A stretch of DNA of 64,000 nucleotides from Dentipellis sp. KUC8613 (GCA_002286715.1 NSJX01000008.1:521630-585629), one strand, 5' to 3'; numbered from the stretch's first letter, positions 25,071 to 37,900 are shown. Program-made: numbers and translations. Notes: generated by a model from the letters alone, not told the origin.

Positions 25071-26474
25071 ATGGATAGCGACCAGGAAATGCACTCGGAC
25101 AACGAGCCCATTAATAAGACGTTCTCGGCGAAGGGAAAGGGTAAGGCCGTTGACCGAGGAGGACGGCCAGAAGCCATAGATGACGAGACTTTGCCATGGT
25201 ATGATGTCTGCTGATATAGCATCCATTGCGCTTACTTAGGAGAAAGATCTGGCAGGGTGGAGAAGTATCGTCCAGCGACACTGGATGACGTGGTATCGCA
25301 CAAGGATATCACGAGCACAAGTGCGTAGCCGAACAAGTCTCGTCGGTATACCCCGTGCTGAACGCTCTGATCAGTTGAGAAATTCATCGAGAAGAACAGG
25401 CTCCCACATCTGTTGTTCTATGGTCCTCCTGGGACTGGAAAGACGTCGACGATTCTCGCGGTGGCACGTCGTATATACGGCACTGGATACCGCAAGCAGA
25501 TCCTCGAGGTTGGAGCTACCCCTGTCTATATAGACTGCCGCAGGCTGACTTCTCATATCAGCTCAATGCTTCAGATGATCGTGGTATAGATGTCGTTCGC
25601 GAGCAGATCAAACAGTTTGCCGAGACGCGAACACTATTCTCCAAAGGCTACAAGCTCATTATCCTCGATGAAGCCGACATGATGACAACGGCTGCTCAAG
25701 CTGCGTTGCGTCGTGTCATTGAGCAGTACACGAAGAACGTCCGCTTCTGCATCATCTGCAATTATGTGAACAAGATCGTACCCGCGATACAAAGTCGCTG
25801 TACGCGCTTCCGCTTCTCGCCCCTACCTATCGCGGAAGTCGAACGACGGCTTGACTATGTCGTGGAATGCGAAAAGTAAGACTACGCGCCTATCATTGGT
25901 ACCTGCGAGTTCATGATGTTCGCAGAGTCAAGCTGACAGAAGACGGCAAGAAAGCCTTGCTCAAGCTCTCGAAGGGAGACATGCGACGCGCGCTGAATGT
26001 CCTTCAGGCATGTCACGCAGCATACGACATGACGGGGGAGACGGAGGTGTACAACTGTACCGGCAATCCCCATCCATCTGACATCGAGAAGGTGGTGAAC
26101 TCCATGCTCGGAGACGAGTTTACGACTTCATATCAAAGTACGCCATCGCCTTCGCGACTAATCGTCGAAATTTGTCTAACGTTTTCGGCAGTGATCCATG
26201 CACTCAAGACCGAGCGAGGGCTTGCTCTGCAGGATCTGCTTATAGGCATGTGCGAATATTTGGAGACCATAGACTTCCCGCCTGCAGCCCGGGTGTATCT
26301 CCTGGACCATGTCGCCACCACAGAGTACGTACATAGTCCTAAGCTACTACCCGTGTTCTTATTTGTCTCTACAGGTATCGGCTGTCCAGCGGAGCGAGCG
26401 AGAAGATCCAACTGACTGCTCTTCTTGGTGCGTGTAAGGACGCTGTAGAGTTAGCGGCGAAGGCAAAGGCATAG
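25071..26474 (+). CDS. RFC3: Replication factor C subunit 3 (clamp-loader ATPase)
   Basis: RFC loads the PCNA clamp on primer-template junctions during DNA replication and repair. The spliced product has the order of RFC box motifs: [16 protein letters not shown], Walker [12 protein letters not shown], sensor block [16 protein letters not shown], Walker [11 protein letters not shown], the arginine-finger region [10 protein letters not shown], then [12 protein letters not shown] in the lid and the C-terminal collar helices ending ELAAKAKA. It best fits yeast Rfc3 / human RFC5. An acidic 40-residue N-terminal extension precedes the core. Several 50-65-nt introns interrupt it. The first ATG at 25071 opens the conserved frame. 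The upstream MCB cluster fits S-phase expression. Confidence 0.95.
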
Positions 26475-26737
26475 CACGCGTCTCGTATTCATACTTCTTG
26501 TGCTTGACCGTATTGTACATGTCTTGGGCAACGATGGCCTCGAAATACGTTCGAGTAAATGTCCCGATAAACCCCAACCCTACGACAGTGACAGTGAGCT
26601 GGACACGTTACGTGCCTGCACTTGCAGAACACCTGAGCGCTCAGACGCGCTGCCGTCGCGCACAACGACGAGCGAGACCTCTATTCTTCTTTTCTTACCT
26701 CCAAGACCCTCTGCAGAAGGCCGAAGGGCTCTAAATA

Positions 26738-29700
26738 ATGGCTGAAGACATGGCGTTCCCCATACCGTCACACCTGCCGCGTAAAGGCGTACCCCAAGAC
26801 ATCTCCTCCCAAATACTTTCCAGAGTCTCGTCCGCAAGCGCCAAGTCACTTAACGCGGAGCTTGCCTCGTCATGGCTAGGAGAGCTTGACGAAACGATAC
26901 TGCAGACGAAGGTGCGTGGCACCGGGATGCAAACATGTAGACGCGCCTAATGCCTGCCTCGCGCAGACCCGGATACACGAACGCGTGCACACGGACCTAC
27001 CTGCGTTCGAGCGCCAGCTTGCCTCATCGAAGTCTTTCCAGGAGCGCCTGCAGACATTGACCACGAATGTTGATGGGCTAGACGTTGCGGTAACGGACCC
27101 AGAGGTGCGTGCTAGGCCTACATTCAGTATCCAAGATGGTGTATGGGTAGCTGAAACGCGGTGAAGACAGGGCTCATACCATCGCTTTTGAATGCCCTCA
27201 CACAACATGCTGCCCTGGCGCAGCAGGCGCTGGATGCGGAGGTGGCTGCTGAGTCTCTGGAGCACCTGCTTCGATGCCGGACAGCTTTCGACGAGCTGGA
27301 GGGTCTGGTTGTGGAGGGTAGGCTGCCGGAGGCGGTGGAGGCCTGTCATCCCCTGGAGAAAGAGCTGTGTGCCGCCCCCACCGCCCTTTCCAAATCCAAG
27401 GTCCTCGAAGCGTTGAAGGTGCGTGCGTAATTCTGTATAAATAAACTCCAGCTAAGACAAAGAATAGCACAATTTCCGAGCACTGAAGGACCGGATAGAG
27501 GAACAGCTCAGCAATGCCTACAGCCGAAGCATCGTTGTTTCTTCACATGAAATTATTATCCGCCCGTCTGTACAAGGTGAGTTCTACTCTTGCGCGTGGT
27601 TCATAATACTCATATAGTACGCATTTCTAGTCCGAGATTCTTTCAATGTTGTATCTCTCTCAGATGTCCTCTCTTCCCTCTCACCAGCTTCACTATCGAA
27701 CCATTTGACTGCACTCCGCCGCGACCTCACGAACCACTACATCGAGCACCTCGTCGCGCAGCCGACGACGCTCACCACCGCTCCTGCTCAAGATCCATCA
27801 GGCGTGCCCCAACAGGTTCTCTCCATCTTCCCAGCCCCGCCAGAGTCGGAGGACCGCACAGCCCGCCTCACGAACCTCGCCTCCACATTCGATTTTCTCG
27901 CCGAACACCTATTCCCCGCGCTTCCGCCACACGCGCTGCACTTCAAGCACTCGCTCTGCAAACCGCTTACCACCGCGCTGCTGCAGCACTTCCTCATCCC
28001 GCTCCTGCCGTCCTCCCTTGCAGACCTCCCGCCGTTCCTGCGACTCGCGCAGCAGGCGGTCGATGTCGAGGAGAAATACATCGTGGGGATGCTTGGCCAG
28101 GATGCGCGCGATCGCGAGGTCCTACACTGGGTGGAAGGGGTTGCGACGCACTATGAGCGCAAGAGACGGGCGGAAATTCTGGAGAGCGTGCGTGCGATCG
28201 TGGTGAGAGAGGAAGAGGGCGAGCGGATACGCGTCGAGGTCGAAGTCGAGGCGGATGCGCCGAAGGTTTCTACTCCAACGCAGGACGTTGTTATGGCCGA
28301 ACCGGAGCCTGCTGTTGTCGCCGAGCAGGACGACTCGTGGGGCTTCGACGGTGAGGACGAGAAGAAGTATGAAGGTGCGAATGGGGACGCCGAAGTAGAC
28401 GAGGATGGGTGGGGTTTCGACGACGAGCCTGCGGATGTGGACGCCGAGCCCGAGTCGTCGCCAGAGATCGTCTCCTCGCAACAAGCTGAACCAGAACCAG
28501 AACCTCAACCGCCGCAGCCTCCGTCACAGCCGGAGCCAGAATCAGCAGAGGACGCAGAGGATCCTGACGACGCGTGGGGGTGGAACGATGGCGACGACGA
28601 GACGGCGGAGACGCCTCTCGAAGACGACCCGGCGCCGACCAATGGCACATCCGAGCCGCCCTCGACTGCATCCTCGACAGACGTCGACGACGACAGCTCC
28701 GCATGGGACGACCCTTGGGCGGACCCCGACACCAGCGCACCCTCCGACCCCCCAGCATCGAAGCCTGCCCCGAAGCCCGCGACACGGCTCGAGCGCCTGG
28801 CTCAGAAGAGCAAGGGCAAGAGCCAGCACACACCACAGTCGAGTATCGACTCACCTGTCACGGTCGCTCCCCCGCCGCCGACACCCATCAGGCGGCAACA
28901 CAAGCCTGAGCCGAGCCGCCCGCAGAAGATCACCGTACCGGTGAAGCCGTCGAAGGTGACCGCCGTCCCTGTGCAGACCCCTCTGGAGCACACGAAGGAG
29001 AAGGCGAGGGAGAAGGAGACGTACGCTGTGTCCGCGTGTGCGAAGGATGTTGCGGACGCGGTGGAGGCGGCGCTGCGCGAGGGGCGCGAGTTCGCCGCGA
29101 CGTCGGTGTTTGATGCGCTGCCGCATGCGTCGTCTTCGTCTTCCCAACCCCGCGGGTCGGTGCTCCTGCTGAGTGCACCATATATTTTCGACTTGTATCG
29201 GGCGCTGTTCCCGGTGCGATTTAGGGCGCGTCTGGAGGGCTCGGTGGAGAAGTCGATGTTGTTTTCGAACGATTGTCTATATCTGAGCGGGCGGGCGAAG
29301 GCGCCTGTCAAGGCTGATGCGGGATTGGGATTGGAGAGTGTGCGGGATAAGCTGTCAGAGACGGCTGATCACCTTGCGGTTTGGGGAGACAGCTGGTTCG
29401 AGGATACCGTGGTACGTGGTCGTTCCCGGCTACAATCGAGGCATCAGCTGATGTTTGGAGATTAGGATCGCGAGTGCCAGGCGAATGCGAAGATAATTGA
29501 AGATGCCGGGGGCTTCGAGGGGACGGCTGACCAGGAGCGGTTTGACGAGTGCGAGGCGGCCGTCATGCGCGTCCTGGGACAGATTCGGGCCGTCTCGAGA
29601 CAGCTGAAGGTACGTATTCTTTTCTGAGACCTTGATGTGTCTTATTCATACATGAATTATAGGCTGTGCTGCAGAAGGGAAAATACTTCATAGCATTGGG

Positions 29701-30179
29701 TCAGATTGTCAATGCTACCCTCTTACAGATCCTCGAGGAGGTGCTAGCATTACCTGACATCACAGAGGTCGAATCGCATCGCCTGAGCGAGCTTTGTCGC
29801 GTGTTAAATGCGGTAGAGGGTTTGTTCTTGGACGATCTCAACGAGGTAGACGCGGCATTTTCTCTGCGTGTCAGGAAACCACTGATCACCTTTGTAGCCA
29901 TCGGTGGTTGTCTCTTATGTACCTTCTTGGCTCAAATTTTCATATCTCTCCGAGCTTTTGGTGAGTTCGACCTCATGATACATCTGATGAGAGCAGCTTC
30001 TGAAAGTTGCATTTTAGGAGGCCTCCCTGGCGGATATCAGCTATCTCTTTGACGAGGGTGCTCTGGTGGATTTCGAGGTACAAGAACTCGTCAAGCTAGT
30101 TCAGGCGTTGTTCGCGGATACCCATCAGCGGACGAACATGATAAATAAGTTCACTGCTGGACACCCGCAGCCGCGGTAG
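26738..30179 (+). CDS. ZW10 / Dsl1-type vesicle-tethering protein
   Basis: ZW10 family proteins act in the NRZ/Dsl1 complex that tethers Golgi-derived COPI vesicles at the ER, and in animals also at kinetochores. The spliced frame (roughly 950 aa) begins MAEDMAFPIPSHLPRKGVPQ. It contains an N-terminal coiled-coil, the block HFKHSLCKPLTTALL with EEKYIVGMLG, and a C-terminal domain with LFSNDCLYLS, KYFIALGQIVNATLL, SYVPSWLKFSYLSELLEASL, DISYLFDEGALVDFE and QALFADTHQRTNMINK, all family hallmarks. Between about 28260 and 28770 lies a long acidic insert with spaced Trp in Asp/Glu context (DDSWGFDGED, EDGWGFDDE, DDAWGWNDGD, AWDDPWADPD), resembling the COPI-binding lasso of yeast Dsl1. An intron beginning at the GTAGAC after LNE (about 29846) removes a misleading hydrophobic read-through. 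Confidence 0.88.
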
Positions 30180-30723
30180 GATGTGTAGGTGTGATCGGTC
30201 TGCGAGAGGGGGCCCGGTGTACGGTAGCCATTGACTGTTTACGATTTGGATTATACATACGAACTCTTACTTACTGTTCTGCGTTATCACACACTGATTC
30301 GTGCCTGAGAAGACGTACAGGCCCTGGAAGAGAGGTACAAAGGGATGCCCAAACTCCAATGATCACCGAGCAATCATGCAGGTCACCGTGAGAAGAGATA
30401 CGTGCATCCTTGATAGATACTAAGCCGCTAGCCCAGTATATGGATATCGAACTGCGTACAAAGAGCCAATCCTATCCTACGTGTAAACACATGAAACTGC
30501 TTGTGAAGCGGCATATAAACGGCTCGTAGCCTCGAGGCAGCCTGGCTGGAGGTGAGTTCCAAAAAAGGCAGGGCCGGGAAGAACAAGCGCACAGACCCCC
30601 AACAAGGACAAACAATCTCCTCGTCTCTTCTCACTCCATCTCGCTCATCGTCAGCAAAGACTTCAACGCTGCGTCCTCCGGATCCGAGCCACAACTACGC
30701 ACGCCACTAGTGTGTCTTACACG
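30180..30723. other. Intergenic, no gene recognised
   Basis: 544 bp between two plus-strand genes. It holds the ZW10 3' UTR and the promoter of the CTD-interacting-domain gene. No coding or RNA feature is seen. Confidence 0.55.
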
Positions 30724-33392
30724 ATGGCGTCCCTAGAGGTGGTTATATCTCTTTTCCTTGCCGATAGGTTCCTATCTCACGAATTGTGGGGTAGACTTTT
30801 GAATCAGTGCTAAGAGATGTAGTACAAGCAAAGCGCCTCTCTGCCTCCAAGGTGAAGGAGCTGCAGGACATTATGTCGAAGCTAATCAGGGTGCGCACCA
30901 CTTCACCTTTGTCTGTCGAGACAACTTCATTTATCGGTGGTCTCGTGTATCCTTTGACAGGAGGACACTCAGCTTGTTTCTGTGCTCTATCGGACACATA
31001 TGTCTCTGACTGCCCCGGCTGCAAAAGTGCACAGTCTCTACGCTATTGACGCCTTGGCCCGCGCTGCTCACAGCCAAGTGACGAAGCATGGCATTCTAGG
31101 CGACATTAACACACAGCCTGGGAACTATGCTACTCTTCTCCTTAAACTCGAGGGTGTCCTTGATGGCTTGTTTCAGGACATGATGACTTCTGCCGGCGCA
31201 GAAGGAAAGGTTAGTCCGACACCATCGTGTGCTAACTTCGTAGTTGTTAGTCAGGCGGCCCTGTCATGCCGTATAATCTGTACATCTGACGTCGCGTCGA
31301 CGAGACAGCATCAGCGTCTCTGCAGCTTCCTAGCTTGCATCGTTACCTAGTGCTAGGTCTCCAACGACCACAAGGGAGTAATCTCCTGCGTCGACATCAT
31401 TGCTGGCAGTGCGCCTTTACGTCTTACCGCGTCGCGTGGACATGTACGAGTGCTGGCGCGTCCAGTCACATGATATACGCTGTGTCCATAGCAGTTTCTC
31501 CTTTTCTATAGCCGCGAGTGCGATTCAAGGTCTCTAACTGTCTCGTTTCGCTACGCGCGCTGCCGCTTCTAGGAAAAGACGAAGAAAATCCTTGACATTT
31601 GGATCAAGGCAAAGACGTTTCCATCAGCACTACTGACGAGATTATCGGGTATATTGAAGGGTGAAGCGGCAGATAAAGGTGCTTATCTTGGTTTGACTAC
31701 CTGTTCGCTAAGTACTCCCCCCGCAATCCCAATCATGCTTTTATCTTTATGCTTCTCGAGAAAGTGAGGAAAATGACTGAAGCAATCTCTGCTTTGTTTC
31801 CGTATCAGTGACCGACGTCGTGAATCCCACAACTCCTTCCGGCGCACCGACTCAAGCGACCCCTACCGTTACGCCACCCACTGCATCGCATGCTCAACCA
31901 GTGCCCGGCGCAACTTCCGTTGACCCGTCCCTTCAATCAGCGCTTCTCGCTCTCCTATCCCAAGCTGCAAATGCAGGCCAATCAAATGGGTAATGCCTCT
32001 CACCGCCGTTCGTCGTCTCCGTGTCACTCAAATATTTAATTTCTCAGCCAAACACCAACAAATACGAACCCCGTAATCCCCGCCGCGGCACCGGCACCTC
32101 AATTGGACGCAAACTCGTTTGCGCTTCTTCAGCACTTGACGCAAACCGCAAATTTAGGGAACCCGGGCTCATCTTCAGCAGTCATCCCGCCAGCGTCGAT
32201 CTCATCGGTCCCATCCTCTATTCCTCCTAATTTCCCATTACCTCTTGCCGGAGTCCAGCCAGGCCCTTCACAACAGCCTTCTTTGCCATATCAAGAAGAT
32301 CGCTACGATGCCAATCATCGTGATACCCGGTTCAGCAGACGTGACGTACCACCAGGAGGTAGAGAGCCCGAAAGCTATCGTGACGATCGCCACGAGTTCA
32401 GAGGTCGCTTCAGAGGCGGCTTTCGGGGCCGGGGTCGCGGTCGGTGGGATGACCGTGGCCAGCATAGGGACCAGGAGAGAGAGCGGAGTCCTGTACCAAA
32501 GGGACGACGCAGTCGCTCTAGAAGTCCCCCTCGAAGTAGATACGGAGGGCGACGAGATGTAAAACCTTACAGCCCTCCTCATAGGCCATCACTTGTAGCT
32601 GCGGACTCGCAGCAGGTCTTAGTGCCCCCCTCGTCAAATGCCGGGAAAGACGAATTTGGACGAGACATTAGACCGACCGAAGACACAGGGTCTGACCAAG
32701 ACGCACGATCTCCCCACGCGTCGGCCTCTGTGTCGACAGATGCAGGAGCCAACGCTGCGCGCACAGAGAGCTATCAATCTCCGGTGACGCAGGAGGCGCC
32801 GCCCATGACGCCCGCGACGAATGCAGGCGTCGACGGTCATGGTACGGGTTCTAAAGGACTAGCATCATTTGACTTCGCGACGTTTGATTTCACCGCGCCC
32901 GCATCGTGGGAAGCGCTCGGGGTCGCCTGGCAGGAAACTTATGGATACGCGCCTGGCCAGCAGGAACTTATGGAGTTCGTAGCGAGCGGAGGGATGGCAG
33001 CAGCTACAGCTACTGTGAACCAGCCTGCGGCTCCTGTGCAGCAGGCGAACTCATGGAGTGGGCCTGGATGGAGAGGTAGAGGAGCGGGCAGAGGCGGTTT
33101 AAGAGGCGGTCGGGGAGGCAGAGGCGGTTTCTACCCAAGAGGTGGTCGTGGGCGATACGGGTACGGCAATGTCCGAGAAGGTCAGGAACGGCCGATGTAT
33201 GGAGGGAATGCATACGCAGGAGAAACGGATGCAATCGTTTTAGGAGGCAGCGATGACGGACAGGCTTGGGACGCACAACAGGTGTCTATGGCGGGGGCGG
33301 GGGCAATGGACACAGGCGACGGGGCATCTGCGGGAAAGATGCAGAGGGTAGACGGGAAATGGCAATTTGTACGTTCGGACGCATTATCATGA
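30724..33392 (+). CDS. CID (RNA polymerase II CTD-interacting domain) protein with SR and RGG regions
   Basis: CID domains bind the phosphorylated tail of RNA polymerase II and act in termination and 3'-end processing. Six exons (30724-30738, 30795-30890, 30961-31209, 31573-31678, 31809-31989, 32048-33392) encode 663 aa. Residues 1-150 form a CID: FESVLRDVVQAKRLSASKVK, VHSLYAIDALARAA, KLEGVLDGLFQDMM and KTKKILDIWIKAKTFPSALL. Then comes a Pro/Thr/Ala-rich linker, an Arg-rich SR/RS segment (GRRSRSRSPPRSRYGGRR) and an RGG-box tail (WRGRGAGRGG, GGRGGRGGFYPRGGRGRYG). No RRM is visible, so it is closer in layout to SCAF-like/Rtt103-type proteins than to Nrd1. The 363-nt intron at 31210-31572 is far longer than its neighbours. 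Confidence 0.85.
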
Positions 33393-33447
33393 CGGCTAGT
33401 CGACGATTTTCTGGCATTCCGCATACTTTATCAGTCCTCACTTTCTA

Positions 33448-34726
33448 CTATACTGCCTCGGCACCATTTCCAAAACCTGTCAGTTCATAGTCCCCATTCC
33501 TCAGCCCACCACCACCACCACGATCTTCTCCATACACCATCCTTGGTCTACCCGCTTTCTGGGGCAGGAAGCTTTCCACCGAGAAAGGGCTCGGCCAGTA
33601 AATGAAGTAGGCGATGCCTGCAGATAGGATACCGATAAGGCTGCCGACGATCACATCTTCCTTGTGATGACGCTGTAAATTGCGTAGTGTCAGGTGAGCC
33701 CACATGTGTCGACAGCGTGGGCAGAACGTACGTAGTCTTCGACGCGGGAAATTGCCACCCAAGTTGCAAACGTCAGAGGCAGAAATACCAATACTAGACG
33801 CGTCATTCTGCTGGCCGCCAGCGATCTGGGAGGTGCGGGTACAGCAAAGCACCATGCGGCTGTTTTACCGGCCAGGAATAGCGAAAGAAACGTCATTCCT
33901 GCGAATGCGGTGGATGAGTGGCCTGAAGGGAACGACCTTCGACCATCCTTGACCGTGTCGGGATTTCTACGGAATCAGCGAGGCCGCTAATTAGCAAAAG
34001 TGAGCGACTTTCGATAAGGCCCTCACCCCGTGCAGGCTGCCGCGACAGTGTCCCAAGCACATCGAGTCAAGAAGTCGGGCCGTAACCGTCCTATACAAGA
34101 GGGTGGTAAGCAAGAGGTGAATAGGCCCAGTGTGTTGCAAAGCAAATCACCGACTCTGTTCTTGAGCGCCTCCGTAATTATGTGAGAAAAGGCTCTGGAA
34201 GATTGGCCTTGAGTTGGAGCCCCGCTAGTTTGTATTGAAGGGGACAATCACCTTCCAGAGTAAAGGGCGAGAAATCCATGATGGAGGTCAATGAGCGAGG
34301 CCTTGGAGATGCCTGCTATGATGATGACAGCCGTGGGGACTGCATATGATATGAAAACATTTCGCGCACCCGATATTCTTTCTGAGTGATTAGCAAACAG
34401 CTTTTCTAGAGTCCACCAGCGGCCATGAAATATCGGGAAACAAGGAGAAAATACTCACCGTTGATGGGTGTGCTCGTGGCTGATGAGAGGATCGTCTATT
34501 GAGAAATCTCGCTCGAAAACCGGCTGTGCCTCTATAAAGGACGCAAGGAACAACAGCAAAGTTGCTACAAGCCTGCATAAGATAGACAGCAAAGAATATT
34601 TCGGATAAATGAAGTTATACAAGTATATTTCGAGAAAAGTTACCAGTCAACAAGATATGAGCGATCTATCCATGTTTCTGTACCGCTCACTGCAATTGCC
34701 TTCAACCTTTCCGTCCACGAAGGCAT
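33448..34726 (-). CDS. PAP2-family lipid phosphate phosphatase (DPP1/LPP1-type)
   Basis: An integral membrane phosphatase of lipids such as phosphatidate and diacylglycerol pyrophosphate. The three catalytic motifs all appear after splicing: K-x6-RP in KNRVGRLRPDFL, PSGH in RSFPSGHSSTAFAG, and SR-x5-H-x3-D in SRVEDYRHHKED. Hydrophobic spans occur before, between and after them (YLVDWLVATLLLFLASF, FISYAVPTAVIIIAG, MTFLSLFLAG, LVLVFLPLTFATWVAI, IVGSLIGILSAGIAYFIYW), giving about six membrane helices. The last 45 residues are a cytosolic-type tail with a Gly run. The ATG at 34726 starts MPSWTERLKA. The gene diverges from the DNA methyltransferase gene over 200 bp. Exact substrate not determined. 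Confidence 0.92.
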
Positions 34727-34926
34727 TGCACTAACCAGGGATCGAGAAATCGGCTCCGGACAAGATCGGTCAGCAAAGAGGTGACTCTGGCGAGGAGGAG
34801 TGATTTGTCACGCGTTACGGCACGCGACCGTGACTCGACTTACGCGTGAGCTCACGCGGCAGCAGCGCGTCGCTTCACTGTTTCTCTCGAACCACCATCA
34901 CCCCTCCCCTCCCCATTTAACACACC
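34727..34926. promoter_or_regulatory. 200-bp divergent promoter with two ACGCGT (MCB) boxes
   Basis: It separates the start codons of the PAP2 gene (left) and the DNA methyltransferase gene (right). ACGCGT occurs at 34810-34815 and 34842-34847, with further near-matches (ACGCGA near 34822, GCGCGT near 34865). A pyrimidine-rich stretch follows immediately before the methyltransferase ATG. MBF-type G1/S control is inferred. Confidence 0.55.
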
Positions 34927-37900
34927 ATGGCTAAAGCTACAACGACTTCGAAGAAGAAACAGCCGACACTCAATTCATTATGGAAGGCGGATAAAGGCAA
35001 GGGGAAGGCGAAGGCTACGGACAAGACCGACGACAACGATGATAAGTCAGACGAGAATGCCGAAGACAAGACTGACGACAAGGTCGACGACAAAGCCGAT
35101 GACGAGGAGGAGTTTGAGGAGGAAGATGAAGAAGGGGAGGCATCTTCTGGCAAGACCATCTCTCCAGAGGAGTCGTCGCTGCCACCTATTTCGGATCTAC
35201 CTTCGATATTCTCCGACCTCGTCTCTCGCATCCCCGACATCGTCGATGTAGCTAAGCGCGTCAATGGTCGAAAATTACGCATTGCGACAATGTGTTCGGG
35301 TACAGAGTCTCCACTTCTCGCGTTGAACCTCATTAGGCGCGCGTTGCAGGAGCAGTCGGGCATCGACTTGGACGTCGAGCACGTCTTCTCTTGCGAGATT
35401 GTGCCCTACAAACAGGCCTATATCGAACGGAACTTCCGTCCGCCTTTGCTGTTCCGAGATGTGTGTGAGCTTGGGGATGCCGAGGCGTGAGTTGCCGATT
35501 TCCTGCTGAAGCGTTGGTTCATTACTGACGTTGTACAACCAGACATACTGCGTACGGCTCCAAAGCAGCTGTACCAGGCAACGTGGACATTTTGGTCGCG
35601 GGTACATCATGTGTCGATTATTCCAACCTGAATAACGAAAAGAAGGGCCTGAAGGATCGCGGAGAGTCCGGCCGCACGTTCTTTGGTATGCAGTCGTGGG
35701 TCAAGAACCACAGACCGCCCTTGGTCATCCTGGAGAATGTATGCAGTGCGCCGTGGGATGGTGTCGAAAAGGAGTTTGAGAAGATTGGCTACAGCGCGAC
35801 ACATCTCAAGCTTGATACCAAAAACTACTACATACCCCATACCCGTCAGCGCGGCTACCTGTTGGCAGTGGACAAGCAGCGCTGTGCCATACCCGGCAAA
35901 TGGAAAGAGATGATGAAGGACCTGACGCGGCCAGCTTCAGCGTCTCTCGACGCATTCTTACTTTCCTCGGACGACCCGCGCATTCATCAAGCTCGGGAGA
36001 AACTTGTCCAGGAGAGTTACAATGGGGCAGGGCGCCGGACTGGCCGCACAGACTGGGGTCGTTGCGAGTCTCGGCACCAGCGGACGCGGCTAGAGGAGAA
36101 CCTGGGAGCAAAGAGGCCGTTGACCAATTGGGACGAAGGTAATCTCCAGTTCCCTGGCATGTTGGAGCTGTGCGCTAACGGATTTGCAGGCGGATCTTGC
36201 AAGATGATGGACTTTGGATGGGCAGACTGGGTGCAAGGCCAAGTCGAGCGAGTGTGGGATCTGATGGACATCAGCGTCCTCAAAGCTGCGGTCAAGGGCG
36301 TCGATCCTTCATTCAAGACGTAGGTCGCATTGAGTTTCGTTGAACGTCTTTCGAGGCTGACCTTCATATGTTTATAGCCAAGTCTGGAATCTATCGCAAA
36401 ACGTCGATCGCTCAATTGGTTCTAACAAGGTTGGCATTTGCCCGTGCTTAACTCCTTCCATGATCCCGTACATCACAAATCGTGGTGGTCCGATGATTGG
36501 CTTGGAGGCTCTCCATATGCAAGGCCTTCCGATCGACGAGCTCTTGCTCACTCGTGAATCTGAGGACCAGCTAGCTGACTTGGCCGGGAACGCGATGTCC
36601 ACCACGGTAGTCGGCACTGCAGTTTTGGTTGCTCTCATTCTCGGACGCGACCTCCTGATCAGTAGTGACGAGAACACTACGTACGAGAAAAAGCATCGGA
36701 TCAAGGAGGTGAAGAAGGATGGGGACGCCGATGACGCCATGGACGTTGATGATCCGTCTCAGTCCTTAGAGGGTGGCATCTCAGGCGAGGACCAGCTTGT
36801 AGAGACTCCTTTCGACTTGTCGCAGACGGCTGACCTCTCGCTGCCTGTGCTCCTGACTGATGCTATGCGGAGCGTCCGTCTCTGCGAGTGCGAAGGTCGC
36901 AAAGACATGACGAGCCGGCAGCTTCGTCGTTGTGCCGACTGTGGTTGGACATCCTGCATCAAGTGCGGTGGCCGCCCAGAGCATAACTACGAAGTGCTTG
37001 ACTTCGAGGCTCATCCCCGGCTGGCACCGTCGGCCTTTACTCGCGACCTCAAAGCTGCTTTGCCCATGCATGTCACATTGACGTCGGTGACCGAGGCCGT
37101 CTTGGATGGCATTTACAACCAGTCGGAGCTCAAGATTCCATCCAAACTGTGGGCTTCCTGGCGAAGTTGCGTTGCGGAGGCGTCCAAGGAGGATCTGCGG
37201 TTCGTGGAGCTCAGGCGTCAAGAACTCTGGTCAGCCCATTACGAGTCCGCGAGGGCCCGGCTCGAGCTCGTTCTCCACCCTCAGCGTCCGGAATGGCTGT
37301 TCTTCGCAAAGCCGGACCCTCGCGAACCGGCCAACGCAGAAATTCGCAAGGTCCTCCTCGGCCCCGCTGGCCGTTTGGCATGCGACGGCGCGCTGTTCGG
37401 TGGCCAATGGGAGTTCGCTTTTCCCCAGACAAGCGAGGTCAACATCAAGATCAAAGGTGCAGGCGAGTTAGTCCCTTCTTGGGAGCAGAAGCTAGGTCTT
37501 CAAGCCCCCGAATTCAAGGACCGTATGGTCTACTCGCATCTAGAGATCGAGGTGCCCGAGGACAGCGTATCGTTGTTCGATCGCGACATCTCAGGCCTGT
37601 ACACGCTTCACGACAAGTGCGGCACGGCGTGCAGCGCTCTGCATAAACGTGCACCTACTGAGGAAGATCAGCACCAGCCGCCTCTCTTCATGCTCATCGA
37701 CCCCAGCCGTTGCGGCAAACCCGAAGACGACGGTTTTGTGATCGCTATCAACACTCGGCGGTATGAATACGGTGAGGCGCGCCCATTGGTCGCTCGTTTC
37801 GACCCGTCCTGGAGGCAATCGGACAAGCAGCAATCGACAATCAAGTGCTACATTCCTCAAAAGTATGTTGTCGCGGTCAACGTTTCCCTGCAGGTATGTG

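Noticed and set aside
28291..29311. Several minus-strand frames opposite ZW10
   Set aside because: The plus strand carries a clear conserved protein; the opposite frames are Arg/Ser-rich artefacts of biased codons.
29846..29966. Apparent hydrophobic segment (VAIGGCLLCTFLAQIF) in ZW10
   Set aside because: It comes from reading through an intron. Splicing at GTAGAC to TTTGTAG shifts the frame to the conserved SYVPSWLKFSYLSELLE.
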